A stretch of DNA of 64,000 nucleotides from Candidatus Parcubacteria bacterium. Its GTDB lineage: Bacteria; Patescibacteriota; Saccharimonadia; Saccharimonadales; Saccharimonadaceae. The position numbers and the translations under genes were made by a program. This document shows positions 1 to 6,600 of the stretch, in pieces. The stretch lies in NCBI GenBank assembly GCA_023391075.1, contig JAEWBQ010000004.1:62001-126000 (forward strand), read 5' to 3'. Positions within the stretch are counted from its first letter, which is position 1. Each line of letters starts with the position of its first letter. The notes below the pieces were generated by a model. The model did no database searches, was not told where the DNA came from, and saw nothing but the letters and a program-made list of their open reading frames with translations.

Positions 1-87
1 GAACCCGAATAGAAACGGTGCCAAAATCAGCGCTAACGCTACTACTAAATCAATTATTCCATGTATTTTTGTCGGTATCACTCGCAT
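1..87 (-). CDS. Partial small membrane protein, SPW-repeat-like
   Basis: Only the first 29 codons lie in the window; the gene runs off the left edge. The ATG at 85-87 is preceded by a strong ribosome binding site (AGGAGGG, 92-98). The visible residues are a short basic start (MRVIPTKIHG) followed by a hydrophobic helix ending in APFLFGF. This resembles the SPW-repeat membrane family, whose repeat ends in a PWLFGF-like motif. A -10-like TATGAT lies at 118-123. It is downstream of the rpsG terminator, so it is probably a separate transcription unit. The family call is an inference from about 20 residues; function unknown. Confidence 0.6.
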   Translation of the reverse strand, partial: MRVIPTKIHGIIDLVVALALILAPFLFGF

Positions 88-166
88 AGATCCCTCCTGG
101 TTACCCTTTGTGCCTCTATCATATCCCGGCCATATTAAGGTGTATGTTAAGTATTTTACATATATC

Positions 167-191
167 AAAAACCGCCCGAATGGGGCGGTTT
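167..191 (-). terminator. Intrinsic terminator of rpsL-rpsG
   Basis: Read on the minus strand this is a 9-bp stem (AAACCGCCC / GGGCGGTTT) with a 5-nt loop followed by a run of T. It lies just after the rpsG stop codon and closes the rpsL-rpsG unit. Confidence 0.8.
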
Positions 192-210
192 AAGACTGCG
201 CGGGTTGTGA

Positions 211-690
211 TTAGCCGCGGGCAAAGTGCGCGAATGCGCGGTTGGCTTCGGCCATCTTGTGTGTGTCTTCCTTCTTCTTGAAGGCTGCACCGGCTTCGTT
301 GTAAGCATCAACGATTTCGAGTGCGAGACGCTGAGAGTATGGCATGCCGCTACGAGCGCGAGCTGACTGCACAAGCCATGAGAATGCGTAATGCATCTGG
401 CGGTGACCAGAAACTGGGAATGGAATCTGGTAGTTTGCGCCACCGACACGGCGTGACTTAACTTCAAAGTTTGGCGAAACGTTCTTGAGTGCCTTTTCGA
501 ACACTGCGAGTGGATCTTCGCTATCGACTTTCTTAGCAGCGACTTCGAGTGCGGTGTAGACAGCACGCTCAGCAACAAGCTTCTTGCCGTCAAGCATCGA
601 CTTGTTGATCAGGCGCTGGACGAGCGGGCTCTGGTACTTGCGGTCTGGCTTTGGTACGCGAACGAGCGATTTGGTTACTTTACGAGGCAT
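211..690 (-). CDS. rpsG: 30S ribosomal protein S7 (uS7)
   Basis: 159 residues, close to the usual 156. uS7 binds the 3' major domain of 16S rRNA and nucleates assembly of the 30S head near the exit site. The N-terminus (MPRK), the GGANYQIPFPVSG segment and the HKMAEANRAFAHFARG tail are typical of the family. The start lies 2 nt after the rpsL stop and has an AAGGAGG site inside the rpsL end, so the two are co-transcribed and probably translationally coupled. A terminator follows, so fusA is not part of this operon here, unlike the classical str operon. Confidence 0.97.
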   Translation of the reverse strand: MPRKVTKSLVRVPKPDRKYQSPLVQRLINKSMLDGKKLVAERAVYTALEVAAKKVDSEDPLAVFEKALKNVSPNFEVKSRRVGGANYQIPFPVSGHRQMHYAFSWLVQSARARSGMPYSQRLALEIVDAYNEAGAAFKKKEDTHKMAEANRAFAHFARG

Positions 691-692
691 GA

Positions 693-1106
693 CTACTTGT
701 CCTCCTTCTTAGCACCGTACTTCGAACGGCCCTGCTTGCGCTTTGAGACACCCTGGAGGTCCAGTGCACCACGAACGATGTGGTAACGAACACCTGGAAG
801 GTCTGGCACGCGACCACCACGCACGAGCACAACGGCGTGCTCCTGGAGGTTGTGGCCTTCACCACCGATATAAGCCCAAACTTCCTGACCGTTGGTCAGA
901 CGAACACGAGCAACCTTGCGGAGTGCCGAGTTAGGCTTCTTTGGTGTCTTGGTGGTTACCTTGATACAGACACCACGCTTCAGCGGAGCATCTTGATCGT
1001 AGTAACGAGTCTTGAGTGCGTTGTGGATGCGACCAAGTGCTGGAGACTTCGATTTCTTCGCAGCAGTCTTGCGTGGCTTACGCACGAGTTGGTTGATAGT
1101 TGGCAT
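693..1106 (-). CDS. rpsL: 30S ribosomal protein S12 (uS12)
   Basis: 137 residues. uS12 sits at the decoding centre and affects accuracy. It starts [13 protein letters not shown] and carries the conserved [11 protein letters not shown] and [10 protein letters not shown] segments. The about 13-residue insertion before KRGVC is also found in Firmicutes S12. Odd: in the loop [13 protein letters not shown] the residue equivalent to E. coli K88 is proline (P101, codon 804-806), a position where substitutions cause streptomycin resistance. It is transcribed from its own promoter at 1260-1288 with a long leader, together with rpsG. Confidence 0.97.
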   Translation of the reverse strand: MPTINQLVRKPRKTAAKKSKSPALGRIHNALKTRYYDQDAPLKRGVCIKVTTKTPKKPNSALRKVARVRLTNGQEVWAYIGGEGHNLQEHAVVLVRGGRVPDLPGVRYHIVRGALDLQGVSKRKQGRSKYGAKKEDK

Positions 1107-1259
1107 GAAAACTCCTGTTGTTCATGGTTAATGAGACGAGATTGTCTCTGGTTTTATGGGTTGGCCTCAGCATGACCGCGCCATCTTTACTCTTCGGCTG
1201 CCTATCGTGTGTACACATTCTCTCACGGCTAGACTCCAAAAAGTGGAAACTCATCTAAT

Positions 1260-1288
1260 ATCGTAGCAGATTAAGGTAATTATTTCAA
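1260..1288 (-). promoter_or_regulatory. Promoter of rpsL-rpsG
   Basis: On the minus strand TTGAAA, a 17-nt spacer and TACGAT preceded by TGC (extended -10). The predicted start near 1253 gives a leader of about 150 nt before rpsL. The -35 box begins right after the terminator of the upstream small gene. Confidence 0.7.
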
Positions 1289-1348
1289 GATATGAAGGGA
1301 GCCCGGAGGCTCAACGAAGGGATTACCTTCGCGGGCCTTCACGGGCTC
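1289..1348 (-). terminator. Compound hairpin terminator of the 94-residue gene
   Basis: An outer stem GAGCCCG/CGGGCTC (1299-1305 with 1342-1348) encloses an inner hairpin CGAAGG-GATTA-CCTTCG (1315-1331). On the minus strand it is followed by a short T-rich stretch. It sits 25 nt downstream of the stop at 1374. Confidence 0.65.
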
Positions 1349-1373
1349 AGGAACCGGCACGTACGCCGGACCG

Positions 1374-1658
1374 TCATGCCGGCTGCGGCGCAGCTGCCTT
1401 TGGGGCGGCCTGCGCCAACACGTTCGACAAACCGCACTTTGCAAGGCGCAAGCTTGCCGAGGTAGTTGCCTCGCACAGAGCATCGAGCACGGCCAGGGCG
1501 TCCTCGTAGTGCTTGTGCTCAAGGGCGGTTTCGACCTTGCTGCAGGCTTCGGAATGAGCCTCCCGATGCGGCTCGAGGCGGAACCTCACGTCGGCAACGG
1601 CAGCGGCGATGTTTGCCTGGGCCTGCCGGCGCTCTCCAACTGCATCAAAAGCTTTCAC
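1374..1658 (-). CDS. Small helical protein of unknown function
   Basis: 94 residues. The start is GTG with an AAGGGG site about 7 nt upstream, and a consensus promoter lies at 1707-1735. The protein is alanine- and glutamate-rich and predicted mostly helical, with an alanine/proline tail (QAAPKAAAPQPA) and no signal peptide or membrane helix. I do not recognise a family. It is its own transcription unit with promoter and hairpin terminator, one of four small units lying between rpoC and rpsL. That it is a real gene rests on the matching promoter, RBS and terminator rather than on homology. Confidence 0.65.
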   Translation of the reverse strand: MKAFDAVGERRQAQANIAAAVADVRFRLEPHREAHSEACSKVETALEHKHYEDALAVLDALCEATTSASLRLAKCGLSNVLAQAAPKAAAPQPA

Positions 1659-1706
1659 AAGATTCCCCTTGTCTGTGTGCGGTCGCGGTGTTGCGATTCC
1701 TTTCCT

Positions 1707-1735
1707 AGCCTACGCCCCTCCTCACTAGGGGTCAA
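1707..1735 (-). promoter_or_regulatory. Promoter of the 94-residue gene
   Basis: Minus strand: TTGACC, 17 nt, TAGGCT. The predicted transcription start is near 1700, about 42 nt before the GTG start at 1658. Confidence 0.6.
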
Positions 1736-1756
1736 ATACAAAATTTACAGCGTTAT

Positions 1757-1819
1757 GTGGAAAACGAAAAGAGCCCGGGAAGAGCCATCTGCGACCATAG
1801 TCGCGGACTCTTTCCGGGC
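1757..1819 (-). terminator. Long hairpin terminator of the 117-residue gene
   Basis: Arms at 1773-1786 and 1805-1819 pair over about 13 bp with a G-T wobble and a mismatch; an inner GCGAC-CATA-GTCGC stem closes the loop. On the minus strand it runs into CTCTTTTCGTTTTCC. Confidence 0.7.
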
Positions 1820-1823
1820 ACAC

Positions 1824-2177
1824 CTACTGCTTGACGAAGTGTTGCTCAAGCAGATTTGCCAGGTCGGCGTGACCCTGCCTGCGCAGGTGCCGAGCAGCCC
1901 ACTGGTATTGCTCATCTTCGAAGTACTGAAAACACAGTTCTTCGATGGCAAACACTTGGGCGAAATGCTCGATTTGCCGATCAGTCAGGCGGCCATTGCT
2001 GACACGCCGAACCTCCTCTTGCGCTCGTTGCGTACGCTGCTGGCGGGCGTTAATGTTTTCCATAACCTTCCCCCGTGGCTTGACTCCACAGCGCTCTACG
2101 GCTGGCGAGGTTGGTTTCACCTCCTTACGCCGTCTGCGCTTCAGCTTTTCCGTCGTTGAGCTCCCCAGCTTGCCCAT
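1824..2177 (-). CDS. Small basic protein of unknown function
   Basis: 117 residues using the ATG at 2175-2177 (MGKLGSSTTEKLKRRRRKEV). The open frame extends further upstream to 2285 but without a plausible ribosome site. The first 40 residues are strongly basic (KLKRRRRKEVK); the rest is predicted helical and glutamine/glutamate-rich (TDRQIEHFAQVFAIEEL, FEDEQYQWAARHLRRQGH). A basic arm plus helical domain could bind nucleic acid, but this is a guess and no family is recognised. It has its own promoter (2241-2269) and hairpin terminator. The start codon choice is uncertain. Confidence 0.6.
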   Translation of the reverse strand: MGKLGSSTTEKLKRRRRKEVKPTSPAVERCGVKPRGKVMENINARQQRTQRAQEEVRRVSNGRLTDRQIEHFAQVFAIEELCFQYFEDEQYQWAARHLRRQGHADLANLLEQHFVKQ

Positions 2178-2240
2178 TGCATATCTTTCTGTCTCGTAGG
2201 TGCATGACACACGACCGCACGGTGTGGCCGAGCTGCCACT

Positions 2241-2269
2241 AGGATAGTCCTGCGCAACGAGAAACACAA
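2241..2269 (-). promoter_or_regulatory. Promoter of the 117-residue gene
   Basis: Minus strand: TTGTGT, 17 nt, TATCCT. The spacing is ideal and the -10 is weak but identical to that of the gene at 13348. The predicted leader is about 57 nt. Confidence 0.5.
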
Positions 2270-2281
2270 TAGGTTTTGATC

Positions 2282-2344
2282 CCAAAAATCGAAACGCCCG
2301 CCGAACCAGCTGCTACTGGAATTCAGTAGGCGATTCGACGGGCG
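2282..2344 (-). terminator. Compound hairpin terminator of the two-gene unit 2852-2362
   Basis: The outer arms CGCCCGCCGAA (2295-2305) and TTCGACGGGCG (2334-2344) pair with one mismatch; an inner CTACTG-GAATT-CAGTAG hairpin lies inside. On the minus strand it is followed by TTTCGATTTTTGG. Confidence 0.75.
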
Positions 2345-2361
2345 GATGCCCAAGGGTGGTG

Positions 2362-2514
2362 TTACGACTCATTCTCATCTGAATCATCGACGTCTGACTC
2401 CGGCTGTTCACCGGTTTCTTCCCGGTCAAGCCATTCTTCCGCCTTCGGAGCTTCACTGGCATAGAAACCAAATCCGCTTGGAGGCGTGAAGAGCTCGGGC
2501 TTATACCCTGCCAT
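2362..2514 (-). CDS. Very small acidic protein of unknown function
   Basis: 50 residues, starting at the ATG 2512-2514 (MAGYKPELFTPPSGFGF). Its start overlaps the stop of the preceding gene as TAATG, and GAGAAGGAG lies just upstream, so translation is coupled. The first half is aromatic/glycine/proline-rich; the tail is strongly acidic (ESDVDDSDENES) and probably disordered. No family is recognised. The coupling, the ribosome site and the terminator just after it support a real gene. Confidence 0.6.
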   Translation of the reverse strand: MAGYKPELFTPPSGFGFYASEAPKAEEWLDREETGEQPESDVDDSDENES

Positions 2515-2852
2515 TACTTCTCCTTCTCGAGGATGAGATCGAACGTACGACACACAAGCTCGATCTCTTCGTTGATTTTCCCGATGCGACCCTCGCACGT
2601 CTGACGGCGAGAGCGCAGCGCTTCGTTGGGAGGAGGCGTCGGGATAAACGTCAGACGCACCCTGAGCCGACGGCGGAGCAGCACGAGGATCCGGATGAGG
2701 TCTTCGGGCGTGGAGACGGCGAGCAAATCCTTACTTGTGACCTCGCACACCGTGTGGTACCTGCCGTACACGACGCGCTTCAAGTAAGCAAGCTTTTCTT
2801 CACGTGTCGCTTCGTCGCTGACCCGCCCGACAGGCAGGGTATGCAGAGACAT
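2514..2852 (-). CDS. Small protein of unknown function
   Basis: 112 residues. The start ATG has GAGAGGAAG upstream and a near-perfect promoter at 2898-2926. It has a mixed helical composition with a basic central segment (RILVLLRRRLRVRL), a proline stretch (IPTPPP) and a charged helical C-terminus ending EKEK. There are three cysteines but no zinc-finger spacing. It is the first gene of a two-gene operon with the 50-residue acidic protein (TAATG overlap). The pairing of a basic protein with a strongly acidic one suggests they might interact, but nothing in the sequence proves it. Confidence 0.65.
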   Translation of the reverse strand: MSLHTLPVGRVSDEATREEKLAYLKRVVYGRYHTVCEVTSKDLLAVSTPEDLIRILVLLRRRLRVRLTFIPTPPPNEALRSRRQTCEGRIGKINEEIELVCRTFDLILEKEK

Positions 2853-2897
2853 GAGTGTACTTCCTCTCAGTAGTAGAAACCGCTTGGGACTTTGTAA

Positions 2898-2926
2898 ATT
2901 ATATCACACTTTCGCTTATTTATCAA
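2898..2926 (-). promoter_or_regulatory. Strong promoter of the 112/50-residue operon
   Basis: Minus strand: TTGATA, 17 nt, TATAAT. The predicted start is near 2891, leaving a leader of about 40 nt with a good ribosome site. The -35 starts only 6 nt past the T-run of the preceding terminator. Confidence 0.8.
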
Positions 2927-2931
2927 TGCTC

Positions 2932-2990
2932 AGAAAAATGAAACGGCCCGCCGAGCGGGCCTGAGTTTTGGTAAACTCGGCGGCCGTTTC
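2932..2990 (-). terminator. Long hairpin terminator with an alternative fold
   Basis: Arms at 2940-2955 and 2976-2990 form a 15-bp stem with a single bulged C, followed on the minus strand by ATTTTTC. The same bases can instead form two smaller hairpins: GGCCCGC-CGA-GCGGGCC and GAGTTT-TGGT-AAACTC. It ends the two-gene unit 3524-3005. Confidence 0.75.
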
Positions 2991-3004
2991 AGCGGGCGAT
3001 TGCC

Positions 3005-3223
3005 CTAGAGCTCGAGGTGATCGTACTTGCAGACCTGGGTCAGGAAGCGGTACAGTTCACGCTTGAGCGTGTTGTTCGGATTTCCAACCATTCTGTAGTA
3101 ACCGATCATCTGATCGATCTTCTGCTGGTTGGTACGGTTCTTGTCGAGGCCGGGGACCTTCGCAGAGAAATACGCGACTCCCTCGTCGAACGTCATAGCA
3201 GCAACATCTTTGGAGCGTGGCAT
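3005..3223 (-). CDS. Small protein of unknown function
   Basis: 72 residues from the ATG at 3221-3223 (MPRSKDVAAMTFDEGVAYF), which has GAAAGAGG upstream; the frame is open further upstream, but that part overlaps the preceding gene. Charged, predicted helical, no signal or membrane helix. The segment KIDQMIGYYRMVGNPNNTLKR has no match I recognise. It is the second gene of an operon, 10 nt after the 96-residue gene. The tight spacing and the terminator right after the stop support it as real. Confidence 0.6.
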   Translation of the reverse strand: MPRSKDVAAMTFDEGVAYFSAKVPGLDKNRTNQQKIDQMIGYYRMVGNPNNTLKRELYRFLTQVCKYDHLEL

Positions 3224-3233
3224 AGTGCCTCTT

Positions 3234-3524
3234 TCAGTCGGTTGAGTACATGGTTTTGAGCTGGAGCAGGAAGTCGCCAAGACGCTTCCATTCTTGCTCC
3301 CAATGGCGATGCTCCTGCTCGCTGCCTGCATGAATCAGGCGGTGATAGAAATACACCAACAATGCTTCGAGCTCACCGATAAGCTCATCAATCGTCGTCA
3401 CACAGACAAGGCTTGACTGGTGACTGCGATACCGATCAACGGTACGCTGGATAATCCGATGAGGTTCGGGGCGAACATCCTTTTGGACGCGTGCCTCAAC
3501 CTCCTCGTAGGACAGGATGGACAA
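3234..3524 (-). CDS. Small helical protein of unknown function
   Basis: 96 residues with a TTG start (3522-3524) chosen because AAAGGAG sits 4 nt upstream and a strong promoter lies at 3562-3590; a longer frame would begin inside the promoter. It is rich in Glu, Arg, His and aromatic residues (LIGELEALLVYFYHRLIHAG, EHRHWEQEWKRLGDFL) and predicted all-helical. No family is recognised. It is first in a two-gene unit directly downstream of rpoC but separated from it by a terminator. Confidence 0.6.
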   Translation of the reverse strand: MSILSYEEVEARVQKDVRPEPHRIIQRTVDRYRSHQSSLVCVTTIDELIGELEALLVYFYHRLIHAGSEQEHRHWEQEWKRLGDFLLQLKTMYSTD

Positions 3525-3561
3525 TGTTCTCCTTTGGTATTCACCATTAAGGCTAATTACT

Positions 3562-3590
3562 ATTATAGCAGAAATAAGCATAAAAAGCAA
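3562..3590 (-). promoter_or_regulatory. Strong promoter overlapping the rpoC terminator
   Basis: Minus strand: TTGCTT (3585-3590), 17 nt, TATAAT (3562-3567) with TGC before it. The -35 box is the same sequence as the T-run of the rpoC terminator. Confidence 0.8.
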
Positions 3591-3617
3591 TATCCCTGCT
3601 CTTTCGAACAGGGATAT
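3583..3617 (-). terminator. Intrinsic terminator of rpoB-rpoC
   Basis: A 9-bp perfect stem ATATCCCTG (3590-3598) / CAGGGATAT (3609-3617) with a 10-nt loop, followed on the minus strand by TGCTTTTT. It lies 24 nt after the rpoC stop. Confidence 0.85.
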
Positions 3618-3640
3618 ATACTTGTGTGAGGTTTTATTGC

Positions 3641-6600
3641 CTAGGCGGCAAATTCGACGTCTTCGGCGATTTCGCTAGCGAAATCTTCCTCTTCGTCTTC
3701 GTTGCGGGCACCAGTACCTACAGGAATCTTGCGACCGATGATCACGTTTTCCTTGAGGCCGTGCAGGCGGTCAGCGCGGCCACTTGTGGCAGCGTTGATG
3801 AGCACGCGAGTGGTGTCCTGGAACGATGCAGCTGACAGCCAGCTATCGCTCCAGATCGAAACCTTGGTGATACCGAGGAGCAGTTGGGTGTAGCGGATTA
3901 GTTCCTTACCCTCTGCAGCCAGTTCAGCGTTCGCTTCGACGACAGCCGCCTTAGAGACGATGTCACCGGTAACGAAGGCGCTGTCACCTGGGTCTTCCAC
4001 CTGTACCCGGCTGAACATCTGACGCACGATGATCTCGAGGTGCTTGTCGGCAACGTCTTGACCCTGTGCGGCGTAGATGCGGAGCACTTCGTTGATGATG
4101 TAGCGCTGGGTTGCTTCGGTACCCTTGAGGCGCATCAGGTCGTGCAGGTTGAGTGAACCGATCGTCAGGCGGTCGCCTGCTTCTACGGTGTCACCAGCCG
4201 ATACGACGAGCTGAGTTGAACCAGGGATTTCGTAGCGAACCGGCGCACCGGCATTTGCAGCCAGAACGAGCGTGTTCTCAGCGACTTCAACGACACCGTC
4301 AAATGGTGCGACGAGTGGCTTCGCTTCGCCTTCAGCGGTCGCCAGGACATCACCGACCTTGACGTTGCTGCCCGACTTGACGTTGACCGTACGGCCTTCA
4401 AGTTCGATGCGTTCAACGTGGCCAGCTTCTGGCGTCACCTGAACGATATACTTCTTGCCATCTTCCCAGACATCTACCAGACCGGTGACTTCCGTCATGT
4501 AGGCCTGACCCTTTGGCGCACGAGCTTCGAAGAGCTCTTCGACACGAGGGAGACCCTGGGTGATGTCACCACCAGCCACACCACCGGCGTGGAAGGTACG
4601 GAGCGTCAGCTGGGTACCAGGCTCACCGACTGACTGTGCAGCGATGACACCGACTGGCTGAGCGTTGTCGATCAGCTGGTTGGTCGCCATATCGATACCG
4701 TAGCTCTTACGTGGGATACCACGCAGGTTCTTGGTCGACAGAACGCTCTGGATCTTGACTTCCTTGATCGATTCGTCAGCTTCGATAGCGTTGGCGATCT
4801 CACGGGTGATCAGCTCGTTCTTGCCGATATGACCTGGGATGTCTTCGGCGGTGTAGCGGCCGTTAAGGCGGTTACTGAAGTCGATCATCGTCAGTTCGGT
4901 TTCTGAACGGTAGATTGAGTAACCATCGTCATCACCAGCTTCGTCTTCTACTGTAAAGACGTCCTGCGACACGTCGACCAGACGGCGGGTCAGGTAACCT
5001 GAGTCAGCGGTCTTGAGGGCGGTGTCGATCAGACCCTTACGTGCACCACGGGTGGCGACGAACTGTTCGAGTGAGCTGAGGCCCTTCTTGTAGCTTGAGC
5101 GGATAGGCAGCTCGATTTCCTTGTTGGTGGCATCCACCTGGAGACCGATCATCGCGCTCGCCAGCTTCACGTTTGAGATATCACCACGAGCGCCAGAGTT
5201 GACCATCACCGAAATGCTGGTGTCCATGCTCTTGAGCTTGTCTTGCAGGAATTCGGTAATCTTGCGGTCAACCGTACGCCATGTCGATACGGTCAAGCTG
5301 TAACGCTCTTCGTCGGTGATGAGACCTTGGTCGTACTGCTCAGAGATGAGCGCAGCCTTGGCGTCACCCTCTGCGATGAACGCAGGGATTTCTTCGAAGT
5401 GCAGGTAGTCGTCCATGCCGGTCGATACGGCAGCAGTCGTAGCGAAGCGGAATGCCAGGCCCTTCATGCGGTCGGCGGTCTTTGCAGTCATTTCAGCACC
5501 GTACTTGTCGAAGACCTGTGCGAGTACCTTCTTGAGCTGCTTCTTGCTCTGGATCGAGTTGTCATACGGGAAATCAGCCGGCAGGATTTCGTTGAAGAAG
5601 ACGCGGCCGAGCGTGGTATCGCGGATCTGGCCCTTCGTGAAGACACGGATCGGTGTCTGGAGCTGGATCGTACCCTTGTCGTAGGCCATTTCAGCTTCGT
5701 AGACAGAGCTGTATGGCTTGATGCCTTCGGTCTGAGCGGCAGGCTTTTCGTATGTCAGGTAGTAGTTACCGAGGACAACGTCCTGACCGATGTTGAGCAC
5801 TGGCGAACCGTCGGCTGGCTTCAGCAGGTTGTTGGTTGCTGACATCAGCTCGCGAGCTTCTGCCTGTGCTTCATCGCTCAGTGGCAAGTGAACAGCCATC
5901 TGGTCACCATCGTAGTCGGCGTTGAAACCGTTGGCAACGAGTGGGTGCAGCTGGATTGCCTTACCTTCGACGAGAACTGGCTGGAAGGCCTGGATAGACA
6001 GACGGTGGAGTGACGGTGCGCGGTTGAGGAGCACGTACTTGCCTTCGATAACAGCGTCGAGTGCGTCCCAGACCAGTGCGTCACCGGCTTCGATCAGACG
6101 AGTAGCAGAACGGATGTTGTGCGCGTGCTCGCCACGGATCAGCCAGCTGATAACGAATGGCTTGAACAGTTCGAGGGCCATCTGTTTTGGCAGACCACAC
6201 TGGTGGATCTTGAGCTTTGGACCGACGACGATAACTGAACGGCCTGAGTAGTCGACACGCTTACCGAGAAGGTTCTGGCGGAAACGACCCTGCTTACCCT
6301 TGAGCATGTCGCTGATTGATTTCAGACGGCGGCGGCCACCGGTCGCGTTAACGGCGCGGCCACCACGAGCGGCTGAGTTGTCAATCAGTGAGTCGACGGC
6401 TTCCTGGAGCATGCGCATTTCGTTGCGGCGGATGACTTCAGGAGCGTTGAGCTCGATCAGCTTCTTGAGACGGTTGTTACGGTTGATGACACGGCGATAG
6501 AGGTCATTGAGGTCGCTGGTCGCGAAACGGCCACCGGTCAGCTGCACCATCGGACGGAGGTCCGGCGGGATGACTGGCAGGACGGTCAGGGCGAGGCTGT

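Noticed and set aside
1509..2159. 216-codon plus-strand frame across the small-gene region
   Set aside because: It runs antisense through two units whose promoters, ribosome sites and terminators all fit the minus strand, and it crosses a terminator hairpin.
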